Assembly: GCA_036512155.1 (NCBI GenBank)
Contig: DATCBD010000055.1
Span: 1-64,000, forward strand
DNA length: 64,000 nt
Direction of reading: 5' to 3'
From: Palsa-739 sp036512155
Lineage (GTDB): Bacteria; Actinomycetota; Thermoleophilia; Gaiellales; Gaiellaceae
The notes under the pieces are model-generated. The model worked only from the letters and a program-made list of their open reading frames with translations, was not told the DNA's origin and ran no database searches. Position numbers and translations under genes: made by a program. Positions 32,796 through 40,894 of the stretch are shown here, piece by piece (positions within the stretch are counted from its first letter, which is position 1; each line of letters opens with the position of its first letter).

Positions 32796-34664
32796 ATGCA
32801 CGAGGGCAGCTGGACACTGAGTCCGGCGTCGCACGAGGTGCAGGCCGAGCTCGCATCCTCACTCGGGGTGAGCGAGCTGACGGCAGGCGTTCTCGCTCGG
32901 CGCGGATACGACGACCCCGCAGCTGCGCGGGCGTTTCTCGCCGGCGAGCTGCCCCCGCACGACCCGTTCCTCCTCGGCGACATGGCCGTCGCCTGCGAGC
33001 GCATCCGCGCCGCGATCGCCGACGGCCGCCGGATCTGCGTGCACGGCGACTACGACGTCGACGGCATCTCCGCCACCGCGCTCGCCGTCCATCTCCTGCG
33101 CGAGCTCGGCGCCGACGTCGACTGGCACCTGCCGAGCCGGTTCGACGAGGGGTACGGCGTCAGCGCCGCGACGCTTGCGCGGCTGGCCGACGAAGGCTGC
33201 GGCCTCGTGCTCACGGTCGACTGCGGCATCACGGCGGTGGAGGAGGTGGCCGACGCGCGCGCACGCGGCCTCGAGGTGATCGTCACCGACCACCACCGGC
33301 CCGGCGAGACGTTGCCCGACTGCCCGATCGTCGCGACGCGGCCGTCTGACTATCCGTTCCCCGAGCTGTGCGGCACCGGTGTCGTCTACAAGCTCGGCCA
33401 GGCGCTGTTCGGCGTCGACTCGGAGATCCCGAAGCGGCATCTCGACCTGGTCGCGTTGGCAACGATTGCCGACGTCGTCCCGCTGGTGGATGAGAACCGC
33501 ACGATGGCGATCGCGGGATTGCGCGCGCTCGCGCGCACGCAGAAGCCTGGCCTGCAGGCACTGATGAAGGTGGCGGGCGTCGATCCGGCCGCGATCGACG
33601 CCGGCGCTGTCGGCTTCCGGCTCGGGCCGCGCATCAACGCCGCCGGCCGGCTCGGCCATCCGCGCGCAGCGCTCCATCTTCTGCTGACGGACGACGCCGA
33701 AGAGGCGCGGCTCCTCGCGGACACGCTCGAGGAGCTGAACCACGAGCGGCAGGCCGTCGAGGGCCGCATCGTGCGCGAGGCGATCGCTCAGGTCGAGCAG
33801 TGGCCCGAGGCGGACAAGCGCCGTCGCGCGTACGTCGTCGCGGGGGAGGACTGGCACGAGGGCGTGATCGGCATCGTCGCGTCGCGGCTCGTCGAGCGCT
33901 TCAACCGTCCGGTCGTGCTCATCGCCGGCGGCGAGGGCGACTGGAAGGGATCGGGCCGTTCGATCGCGTCGTTCGACCTCCATGCGGGCCTCGGCGCGTG
34001 CGCGGACCTGCTGGAGCGCTGGGGAGGACATCGCGCGGCGGCCGGTCTCTCGATCATGCCGGAGAACATCCCTGCCTTCGCGGAGCGCTTCGCCGCGCAC
34101 GCGGCCGGGCTGCTCGAGGAGGAAGACCTGCGCACGGTCACGCGCGTCGACGGGATCGTCCCGCGCGGGACGCGGCTGACGCTCGACCTGTGCACGGAGC
34201 TTGCACAGCTCGCGCCGTTCGGCCTCGGGAACCCGGAGGTGACGCTGCTCGCGCCCGGGTGCGAGCTGGGCGACCTCGCCACCGTCGGCGATGGCAAGCA
34301 CCTGCGCTTCCGCGTGCGGCGCGACGGCGCCGACGCGGGCAGCGCGATCGCGTTCGGGATCGGCTCCCGGCTCGACGTCTACCGGCAGGAAGGCCGGTGG
34401 GACGTCGCGTTCCGCCTGTCGGAGAACCGCTGGAACGGGACCGTTTCACCGCAGCTCGTCGTGCGGCGGATCTTCGCGGCCGACCCGCGGATCGAGGAGC
34501 TGCGCGAGTGGCTCATCGGCGAGTACCGCAAGCCAGAGGCCGCGCGCGATGCAGAGGCGACGGCGATCTTCGCGGAGCTCGGCCCGGGCAAGCGGCACGT
34601 GCTCGAGTCGGAGCGCTTCCGCGCGCTCCTCGCAGGCCCGCCTGTGCTTGCGCGCGCTGCCTAG
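32796..34664 (+). CDS. recJ: Single-stranded-DNA exonuclease RecJ
   Basis: 622 aa. DHH phosphoesterase domain: VHGDYDVDGISA, LTVDCGITA, IVTDHHRPGE; DHHA1 domain with GGEGDWKGSGRSI and GGHRAAAGLS; C-terminal OB fold (LAPFGLGNPEVTLLAPG). Degrades ssDNA 5' to 3' in recombination and repair. Slightly longer than E. coli RecJ, with an extra C-terminal segment (about 540-622). Confidence 0.93.
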   Translation: MHEGSWTLSPASHEVQAELASSLGVSELTAGVLARRGYDDPAAARAFLAGELPPHDPFLLGDMAVACERIRAAIADGRRICVHGDYDVDGISATALAVHLLRELGADVDWHLPSRFDEGYGVSAATLARLADEGCGLVLTVDCGITAVEEVADARARGLEVIVTDHHRPGETLPDCPIVATRPSDYPFPELCGTGVVYKLGQALFGVDSEIPKRHLDLVALATIADVVPLVDENRTMAIAGLRALARTQKPGLQALMKVAGVDPAAIDAGAVGFRLGPRINAAGRLGHPRAALHLLLTDDAEEARLLADTLEELNHERQAVEGRIVREAIAQVEQWPEADKRRRAYVVAGEDWHEGVIGIVASRLVERFNRPVVLIAGGEGDWKGSGRSIASFDLHAGLGACADLLERWGGHRAAAGLSIMPENIPAFAERFAAHAAGLLEEEDLRTVTRVDGIVPRGTRLTLDLCTELAQLAPFGLGNPEVTLLAPGCELGDLATVGDGKHLRFRVRRDGADAGSAIAFGIGSRLDVYRQEGRWDVAFRLSENRWNGTVSPQLVVRRIFAADPRIEELREWLIGEYRKPEAARDAEATAIFAELGPGKRHVLESERFRALLAGPPVLARAA

Positions 34665-35383
34665 CTCTTGCGGCCGACGAAGATCGCCCAGCCGAGCAGG
34701 CGGCGCTGGAAACGCAGGTAGTGGTCGCGGCCTTGCTCGTGACGCTCGCGAATGCCAGGCGCGTCAGGGTCGTCCGGGTTGGCGGCGAGCCATTCCTCGA
34801 GCGCGCGCCAGTGATACGACTCGTACCGGTCCCAGTCGTCCTCCGATGCGGCGATGAGCCCGACGAGGGCGAGGCCGGCGGCCTCGAAGCGCGCGACGGT
34901 CTCGGGGAGCGTTACCCAGCCCTCGTCCTCGACCTCGGTCGGCAGCGGCCACTCGCGCCAGTACGGCTCTCCGACCGCGACGAATCCGCCCGAGCGCACC
35001 GCGGGCGCGAGCGCGGCGAGCGTCCCGTCCAGATCGTCGTAGACGAACGACGCGCCGAGGCAGAGAGCGGCGTCCCATGACTCGGCCTCGAGCGGGTACG
35101 CACGCGCGTCGCCCTCGACGATCTCGATGCGCCCCGCCAGGTGCGCGGCGGCGATGCGTTCGCGGCCGGCGGCGACGAACTCGGGCGCGCGCTCGACGCC
35201 GAGGATGCTGCAGCCGAACTCCGCTGCCAGGACGAGCGCCGGGCCGGCCTTCCCGCACGCGACGTCGAGGACGCGCGAGTCGGGGCCGAGGCGGAGCAGC
35301 CGCCCGAGGTCGCGGATCTTCTCCGACCTCGTCGGGTCCTGGATCTCGTGGTCGCGCTCGGCGACGGCGAAGTACCACGGCAT
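34661..35383 (-). CDS. SAM-dependent methyltransferase
   Basis: 240 aa class I methyltransferase: RVLDVACGKAGPALVLA (motif I), GVERAPEFVAAGRERI, EIVEGDARAYP and LCLGASFVYDDLDGTLAAL. Resembles small-molecule methylases annotated as ubiquinone/cyclopropane-type; substrate unknown. ATG start. Tail overlaps recJ by 4 bp. Confidence 0.8.
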   Translation of the reverse strand: MPWYFAVAERDHEIQDPTRSEKIRDLGRLLRLGPDSRVLDVACGKAGPALVLAAEFGCSILGVERAPEFVAAGRERIAAAHLAGRIEIVEGDARAYPLEAESWDAALCLGASFVYDDLDGTLAALAPAVRSGGFVAVGEPYWREWPLPTEVEDEGWVTLPETVARFEAAGLALVGLIAASEDDWDRYESYHWRALEEWLAANPDDPDAPGIRERHEQGRDHYLRFQRRLLGWAIFVGRKS

Positions 35384-35390
35384 GCCCGCA

Positions 35391-35396
35391 AGACTA
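35391..35396 (-). promoter_or_regulatory. -10 hexamer for the methyltransferase
   Basis: TAGTCT on the minus strand, 7 nt before ATG 35383, just outside the long inverted repeat. Confidence 0.5.
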
Positions 35397-35401
35397 CGGT
35401 G

Positions 35402-35565
35402 AGCGGGTGCGTCCGCAAGTGGCGGTCAGCTCTGCCGGCTGCAAACGCGTCGCATCCCTGCGTCCTCGGTCGCGTCCGTAGCTACGGCTACGGCCGCTCC
35501 CTGCGTCCTTGGGCTGCTCGGTTTTCGCTCGGCAGAGCAAGACCGAACTTACGGACGCACCCGCT
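35402..35565. repeat. Long imperfect inverted repeat
   Basis: About 164 bp. Outer arms are perfect over 14 bp (AGCGGGTGCGTCCG at 35402-35415, complement at 35552-35565), an inner CTCTGCCG/CGGCAGAG pair aligns at matching distance, and the centre has the palindrome CCGTAGCTACGG at 35476-35487. CCCTGCGTCC occurs on both sides of the centre. No coding frame. It sits between divergent methyltransferase and relA genes and could be a MITE-like remnant or a large terminator/insulator hairpin. Confidence 0.65.
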
Positions 35566-35650
35566 AGCGAGCGAGCGCGGCGAGGACGGCCGCGAGCTTC
35601 TCGACCTTGCGGGCGTCACGTCGCCGGAGTCGGAGCATGAGGCGCGTCAC
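35564..35650 (-). CDS. Possible 28-aa basic peptide
   Basis: GTG at 35650 (or ATG 35638) opens a short frame rich in Leu, Arg and Ala (MLRLRRRDARKVEKL then AAVLAALAR), ending in TAG exactly at the edge of the inverted repeat. A GGGAGG lies about 20 nt upstream, too far for a normal site. It may be a real small amphipathic peptide or chance. Confidence 0.25.
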   Translation of the reverse strand: MTRLMLRLRRRDARKVEKLAAVLAALAR

Positions 35651-35705
35651 TTCGACTTCTCAACGTCCGTTCCTCCCTCGGAGGTGCGCCTGAAAGGGCC
35701 GGGAG

Positions 35706-35711
35706 TACACT
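35706..35711 (+). promoter_or_regulatory. -10 hexamer for relA
   Basis: TACACT, 6 nt before GTG 35718 (GTGGTG), no ribosome site. Indicates that the stringent-response gene is made from a leaderless message. Confidence 0.6.
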
Positions 35712-35717
35712 GAAATC

Positions 35718-37925
35718 GTGGTGACAGTGCAGACAGGAGAGCAGCATTTCGAGCTCCTGGAGGGGCTGCTCGCCGAGCTCGACGGGTACAGCGGCGAGCT
35801 CGATCGCGAGCTGATCGTCCGGGCGTTCACGTTCGCCGCGGCGGCGCACGAGGGGCAGCAGCGCCGCTCGGGCGAGCCGTTCATCATGCACCCCGTCGGG
35901 GTGGCAACGATCTGCGCCGGTCTCCGTCTCGACGAGCAGACGATCGCCGCCGCGCTCCTGCACGACGTCGTCGAGGACACGAACACCGAGCTGTCGACCG
36001 TGCGCGACGAGTTCGGCGAGGAGATCGCGGCGCTCGTCGACGGCGTCACGAAGCTGACGCGCGTGCAGTTCCAGAGCCGCGAGCAAGCGGAGGCGGAGAA
36101 CTACCGCAAGATGGTCGTCGCGATGGCGGCCGACGTGCGCGTCATCCTCGTCAAGCTCGCCGACCGTCTGCACAACCTGCGCACCATCGAGTACCTGGGG
36201 CGACAGAAGCAGGTGCAGAAGGCGAAGGAGGCGCTCGAGGTGTACGCGCCGCTCGCGCACCGTCTCGGCATCCACGCGATGAAGTGGGAGCTCGAGGATC
36301 TCTCGTTCCAGACGCTGCACCCGCGCAAGTTCGAGGAGATCAAGGCGATGGTCGCCGAGCGCCGCGCCGATCGCGAAGGGCACGTTGCCGAGGCTGCGGA
36401 CGTGCTCCAGCGTGAGCTCGTGAAGGTCGACATTCCGGCGGAGATCTCCGGGCGCGCGAAGCACTTCTATTCCATCTACGACAAGATGGCGAAGCGCGGC
36501 CGCGAGTTCAACGAGATCTACGACCTCACTGCGATGCGCGTCACGGTCGAGCGCAGCGGGGAGGAGGGGACGCGCGACTGTTACGGCGCGCTCGGGCTCA
36601 TCCACTCGTTGTGGAAGCCGATGCCGGGCCGCTTCAAGGACTACGTCGCGATGCCGAAGTTCAACGGCTATCGCTCGCTGCACACGACGGTGATCGGGCC
36701 CGAAGGGCGCCCACTCGAGATCCAGGTGCGCACGCGCGAGATGCACGAGACGGCGGAATACGGGATCGCTGCGCATTGGGCGTACAAGCGCGGCAAAGCG
36801 ACGACTGCCGACGCCGAGTGGCTCAAGTGGGTGGAGCAGCTGATGGACATCCACGCCGACGAGACGGACTCGCGCGAGTTCGTGAAGTCGTTCCGCACCG
36901 ATCTCTTTGACGAGGAGGTGTTCGTCTTCACGCCGAAGGGCGAGGTGAAGACGCTGCCCGCGGGCGCGACGCCGATCGACTTCGCGTATGCGGTGCACAC
37001 GGACGTCGGCCACCGCACGGTCGGCGCGAAGGTGAACGGTCGCATCGTTCCGCTGCACTACAAGCTCGTGAACGGCGACCGGGTGGAGGTCCTCACGTCG
37101 AAGAGCGGGCGCGGGCCGTCACGCGATTGGCTGTCGCTCGTCGAGTCCTCGCGCGCGCGCAACAAGATCCGCCAGTTCTTCTCGCGCGAGCAGAAGGAGG
37201 ATCTCGAGGCAAAGGGCCGCGAGACGCTCGAGCACGCGCTGAAGGGGCAGAACCTCCCGTATCGCAAGCTCGCCGGCTCGGCGGTGCTCGCAGGCGTCAT
37301 CCGCGAGACCGGCTTCAAGAAGGCCGAGGAATTCTACGTCGCGCTCGGCTCCGGCAAGCTCACCGCCGGCAGCATCGTCAACAAGGTCTTGCAGAGGCTG
37401 AAGACGGACGAGGTCGCCGAGGAAGAGGCGGTCACCCCGCGCAAGCGGCCGAAGGCGCGCGACGCGCTCGCGAGCGAGACCTACGGCATCAAGGTCGTCG
37501 GCGTCGAGGACGTCCTCGTCCGGCTGGCGAAGTGCTGCACGCCGGTGCCCGGCGACCCGATCGTCGGCTACATCTCACTCGGCCGCGGGATCACCATCCA
37601 CCGCGAGGACTGTCCCAACGCGCGCGCACTCAAGCGCAACCCGGAGCGGTTCACGGCGGTGGAGTGGGAGGGCGGCACGACGCAGAGCTTCCGCGTCCAG
37701 ATCGCGCTCGACTCGTGGGATCGCCCGCGGCTGCTCGAGGACGTCGCGCGGACGTTCGCCGAGCACGGCGCGAACATCGTCGCCTACGGCGGCACCGTCG
37801 AGGATCAGATGGCGCGCAACTGGTACGTCGCCGAGGTCGGCGAGGTGAAGGCGCTACGAGCGCTGCTGACGGCGCTCCGCAACGTTGAGGGCGTCTTCGA
37901 CGCCTATCGCGTCACGCCGAGCTAG
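35718..37925 (+). CDS. relA: Bifunctional (p)ppGpp synthetase/hydrolase RelA/SpoT
   Basis: 735 aa, full Rel architecture. HD hydrolase (AAHEGQQRRSGEPFIMHP, LLHDVVEDT), synthetase (AKHFYSIYDKM, YDLTAMRV, KDYVAMPKFNGYRSLHT), TGS domain (FVFTPKGEVKTLPAG), zinc-finger-type CCTPVPGDPI region and C-terminal ACT domain. HD residues are intact, so it should both make and degrade the alarmone. Binds ribosomes during starvation. Confidence 0.96.
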   Translation: MVTVQTGEQHFELLEGLLAELDGYSGELDRELIVRAFTFAAAAHEGQQRRSGEPFIMHPVGVATICAGLRLDEQTIAAALLHDVVEDTNTELSTVRDEFGEEIAALVDGVTKLTRVQFQSREQAEAENYRKMVVAMAADVRVILVKLADRLHNLRTIEYLGRQKQVQKAKEALEVYAPLAHRLGIHAMKWELEDLSFQTLHPRKFEEIKAMVAERRADREGHVAEAADVLQRELVKVDIPAEISGRAKHFYSIYDKMAKRGREFNEIYDLTAMRVTVERSGEEGTRDCYGALGLIHSLWKPMPGRFKDYVAMPKFNGYRSLHTTVIGPEGRPLEIQVRTREMHETAEYGIAAHWAYKRGKATTADAEWLKWVEQLMDIHADETDSREFVKSFRTDLFDEEVFVFTPKGEVKTLPAGATPIDFAYAVHTDVGHRTVGAKVNGRIVPLHYKLVNGDRVEVLTSKSGRGPSRDWLSLVESSRARNKIRQFFSREQKEDLEAKGRETLEHALKGQNLPYRKLAGSAVLAGVIRETGFKKAEEFYVALGSGKLTAGSIVNKVLQRLKTDEVAEEEAVTPRKRPKARDALASETYGIKVVGVEDVLVRLAKCCTPVPGDPIVGYISLGRGITIHREDCPNARALKRNPERFTAVEWEGGTTQSFRVQIALDSWDRPRLLEDVARTFAEHGANIVAYGGTVEDQMARNWYVAEVGEVKALRALLTALRNVEGVFDAYRVTPS

Positions 37926-37928
37926 GGG

Positions 37929-38696
37929 ATGGGGCGCCTCGACGGCAAGGTTGCGATCGTCACCGGTGCCGGCCGCGGCATCGGCGAGGCGACCGCGCGA
38001 CTGATGGCGCTCGAAGGCGCCTCGGTCGTCGTTGCTGACCTCAATAGGAGTGAAGCGGAGCGTGTGGCAGGCGAGCTCGAGACCGCCGTCGTGGCGGAGG
38101 TCGACGTGTCGGATGAGGAGAGCGTCATACGCATGATCGATACGGCGGTGGAGGCGTTCGGCGGGCTCGACGTGCTGCACAACAACGCGACCGATTCAGC
38201 GACGAACGCGATCGACACCGACATCGTCACGCTCGACATGGCGATCTTCGACCGGCTCGTCGCCGTCAATCTCAAAGGGCAGTTCATGGGATGCAAGCAC
38301 GCAATCCCGCGCATGCTCGAACGCGGCGGCGGCGCGATCGTCAACACGGCGTCGGTCGACGGCTTCGTCGGGCGCGGCGTGCGGGCCGCGTACGGAGCCT
38401 CGAAAGCCGGCGTCGTGCTCTTGACGAAGTCGGTGGCATCGCAATACGGCGCGCGGGGCATCCGCTGCAACGCTGTCGCGCCGGGCCTTGTGCGCACGCC
38501 CGGGGCCGAGCTGCACGCGCCGCCGGGGTACGTCGAGGCGGCGGCGAAGCTGTATCCGATGCCGAGGCTCTGCCGCCCGGAGGACGTGGCAAAGGCTGTG
38601 GTCTTCCTCGCCTCGGACGACGCGGCCTACGTCAATGCAACGACGCTCATGGTGGACGGCGGCGCGACCGTCTACATGCCGAGCAGCCGCCTCTAG
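37929..38696 (+). CDS. SDR-family dehydrogenase
   Basis: 255 aa: VTGAGRGIGEATARL, DLNRSEAERV, NNATD in place of the usual NNAG, and YGASKAG. Closest in pattern to glucose/3-oxoacyl-ACP reductase-like SDRs. ATG at 37929 follows the relA stop by 3 bp, so it may be co-transcribed with relA. Substrate unknown. Confidence 0.85.
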   Translation: MGRLDGKVAIVTGAGRGIGEATARLMALEGASVVVADLNRSEAERVAGELETAVVAEVDVSDEESVIRMIDTAVEAFGGLDVLHNNATDSATNAIDTDIVTLDMAIFDRLVAVNLKGQFMGCKHAIPRMLERGGGAIVNTASVDGFVGRGVRAAYGASKAGVVLLTKSVASQYGARGIRCNAVAPGLVRTPGAELHAPPGYVEAAAKLYPMPRLCRPEDVAKAVVFLASDDAAYVNATTLMVDGGATVYMPSSRL

Positions 38697-38711
38697 GGCG
38701 TCACGCCGTCC

Positions 38712-38815
38712 TGACATTTTCGTAACAGGGCCTGGCCCCGGCCGTGTCGGTTTGGGACAAGACTCGTGCTCACGGGGGCCTAAGGCAGGGGTCTGGCCCC
38801 GCTACGAAAGCGTCA
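38712..38815. repeat. Inverted-repeat extragenic element
   Basis: 28-bp arms at 38712-38739 and 38788-38815 match at 22 positions as inverted copies, with most differences being transitions that still allow G-U pairs; 48-nt spacer. Arms contain TTTCGTA and a GGGCCTGGCCCC/GGGGTCTGGCCCC core. The right arm overlaps the stop of the GAF-like gene. May terminate both convergent genes. Confidence 0.6.
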
Positions 38816-39112
38816 CGGAACCCAGGTCTCGCCGCCGGTGTCCCAGCCGACGAGGCAGAGGTCGGCGATTTCTGCCGCCACCTGCTCGAGGTGCGCGCGG
38901 TCGACGTCGCCGTCCGCGGCGAGCTCGGCGACGCGCTCGCCCTTCCACGTCACGGGGACGCTCACGCGCCGCGCGTCGTCCGCGGCGCCCGCCTGAGGCC
39001 CGAGCACAAGCTCGCCTTCCTCGACGAAGAAGATCCCCGCCCATGTGCAGCCGTCGCCCGCGGCGAGCGTCGCGACCGTCTGCCGCAGGACGTCGTCCGC
39101 GTCAGCGGACAC
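38813..39112 (-). CDS. Small GAF-like domain protein
   Basis: 99 aa from GTG 39112. The layout TVATLAAGDGCTWAGIFFVEEGELVLGPQAG, VSVPVTWKGERVAELAADG is that of a shortened GAF sensory domain without an output module. GAF domains bind small ligands. It overlaps the thioesterase stop by 11 bp and is the last gene of a three-gene unit with it and the phosphomannomutase. Ligand unknown. Confidence 0.65.
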   Translation of the reverse strand: MSADADDVLRQTVATLAAGDGCTWAGIFFVEEGELVLGPQAGAADDARRVSVPVTWKGERVAELAADGDVDRAHLEQVAAEIADLCLVGWDTGGETWVP

Positions 39113-39506
39113 CGAGCCGCGCCTTGTAGTCGTCTGGGATCGGCAGCGCCACACGCTTGGCGAGGTCGACGTAGACCAACGTCTGATGCGCGGTGACCAT
39201 CAACGTCGCCTCGGGGAGCTTGTGCGCAGCGAACTCGTACGTGATGCTCGTCCGCCCGAGTCGCGCGACGCGCACGTGAATCTCGAGCTCGTCGTCGAAG
39301 CGCGCGGGCGCGAAGTACTCGACGTCGTTCGCGCGCATCACGAACTCGCCGGCGCTCTCGTACCGCAGTAGGCCGACAGAGCGGAGGTACTCGACGCGCG
39401 CCAGGTCGAAATACGGGTTGTAGCGCCCGTAGTAGACGATCCCCTGCGCATCCGTGTCGGAGAAGCCGACACGCGTCCGCGCGGTGAACGCGTACTCGTC
39501 CGTCAC
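39102..39506 (-). CDS. Acyl-CoA thioesterase, hotdog fold (YbgC-like)
   Basis: 134 aa. RVGFSDTDAQGIVYYGRYNPYFDLARVEYLR has the 4-hydroxybenzoyl-CoA thioesterase active-site pattern with Asp in SDTD. Hydrolyses acyl-CoA or acyl-ACP in the cytosol; chain preference not predictable. GTG start overlaps the phosphomannomutase stop (GTGA). Confidence 0.88.
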   Translation of the reverse strand: MTDEYAFTARTRVGFSDTDAQGIVYYGRYNPYFDLARVEYLRSVGLLRYESAGEFVMRANDVEYFAPARFDDELEIHVRVARLGRTSITYEFAAHKLPEATLMVTAHQTLVYVDLAKRVALPIPDDYKARLGVR

Positions 39507-40849
39507 GATCGGATCAACGAGAGCACCTCGTCGCGCTTCTGCTCCATGAGCTCCTGCGAGCGCGCCTCGAGGTTCAGGCGCAGCAGCGGTTCCGTGTTCG
39601 ACGGCCGCACGTTGAAGTGCCAGTCCGGGCCGTCGACGGAGACGCCGTCGAGGTGCGAGATCTTCGCCTCGCCCGCGTACCGCTCCTTGATCTCCTGCAG
39701 CTTGAGCGCGACGTCCCCGACCGGTGTGTTCAGCTCGCCGGTGATGAAGAACGTCTTCCGGAACGGCGCGAGGATCTCAGACAGCTTCTGGCCTCTGCGC
39801 GAGATCAGCTCGAGCATGAGCAGGAACGGGACGACCCCCGTATCGGCCTGCGAGAAGTCGCGGAAGTAGTAGTGGCCCGAGACCTCGCCGCCGAACGCGG
39901 CGTGATCCTTGCGCATGCGCGCCTTGATGAACGCGTGACCGACGCGATTCATGAGCGGAACGCCGCCGAGGCGCTCGATCGTCTCCGGCACCGCCCAGCT
40001 CGCGCGTACGTCGTAGATGATCTTCGCGCCCGGCTCCTTCGCGAGCACGAGCTCGGCGAAGAGCGCGGTGACGAAGTCCCCCGGGACGAACTCGCCCGTG
40101 TCGTCGACGAAGAAGCATCGATCGGCGTCCCCGTCGAACGCGACGCCCAGGTCGGCGCCCTCGTCGAGCGTCTTGCCGACGATGAACTCGCGGTTCTCCG
40201 GGAGCAGCGGGTTCGGCTCGTGGTTCGGGAACGATCCGTCCGGCTCGAAGAAGCAGCGCACCGCCTCGACGGTCGGTAGCCGGTCGAGCACGGGCGGGAG
40301 CATCGCGCCGGCCATCCCGTTCGCGGCGTCGATCACGACTTTCAGCGGCCGCAACGCGGACGGGTCGATAAAGGACATCACCCGATCGACGTACGCAGGC
40401 CAGATGTCGTATTCCGTCACCGGCCCTGCGGGACCCGAGGGGGGCCAGCCCCCGGCGACGGCTCGGTCGCGCACGTCCAGCAGGCCGGACTCGCCGCCGA
40501 CGGGCAGCGCCCCGCGCCGCACAATCTTCATGCCCGTGTACTGCTTCGGGTTGTGCGAGGCAGTGACGGTGAGGCCGCCGTCGAGCCCCAGCTCGCCGAC
40601 CGCGAAATAGAGCATCTCCGTCCCGATCATCCCGAGGTCGAGCACCTCGGCGCCGCCGTCGGCCACGCCGCGGATCGCCGCCGCCGCCATCGCCGGGCTC
40701 GAGAGGCGCATGTCACGGCCGACGGCGAAGCGCTTCGGCTCGAACTGCTGCACCACCGCGCGGCCGATCGCGTACGCGCCTTCCTCGTCCAACTCGGAGG
40801 GGTAGAGCCCGCGCACGTCGTACGCCTTGAAGATCTTCGGATCGAGCAT
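39503..40849 (-). CDS. Phosphomannomutase/phosphoglucomutase
   Basis: 448 aa alpha-D-phosphohexomutase. Phosphoserine loop TASHNPKQYTG, metal loop FDGDADRCFFVD, sugar loop GGEVSGHYYF and phosphate loop RPSNTEPLLRL are all present. Interconverts hexose 1- and 6-phosphates for GDP-mannose or cell-wall sugar supply. ATG start with TAGGAT 9 nt before it on the minus strand. Confidence 0.94.
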   Translation of the reverse strand: MLDPKIFKAYDVRGLYPSELDEEGAYAIGRAVVQQFEPKRFAVGRDMRLSSPAMAAAAIRGVADGGAEVLDLGMIGTEMLYFAVGELGLDGGLTVTASHNPKQYTGMKIVRRGALPVGGESGLLDVRDRAVAGGWPPSGPAGPVTEYDIWPAYVDRVMSFIDPSALRPLKVVIDAANGMAGAMLPPVLDRLPTVEAVRCFFEPDGSFPNHEPNPLLPENREFIVGKTLDEGADLGVAFDGDADRCFFVDDTGEFVPGDFVTALFAELVLAKEPGAKIIYDVRASWAVPETIERLGGVPLMNRVGHAFIKARMRKDHAAFGGEVSGHYYFRDFSQADTGVVPFLLMLELISRRGQKLSEILAPFRKTFFITGELNTPVGDVALKLQEIKERYAGEAKISHLDGVSVDGPDWHFNVRPSNTEPLLRLNLEARSQELMEQKRDEVLSLIRS

Positions 40850-40881
40850 CCCGCGGCGATCCTAGCCACGTAGCGCCCAAC

Positions 40882-40887
40882 TACCAT
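40882..40887 (+). promoter_or_regulatory. -10 hexamer deciding the cyclase start
   Basis: TACCAT, 7 nt before the second ATG (40895). It overlaps the first ATG (40886), so translation most likely starts at 40895. Confidence 0.55.
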
Positions 40888-40894
40888 GAAGGGC

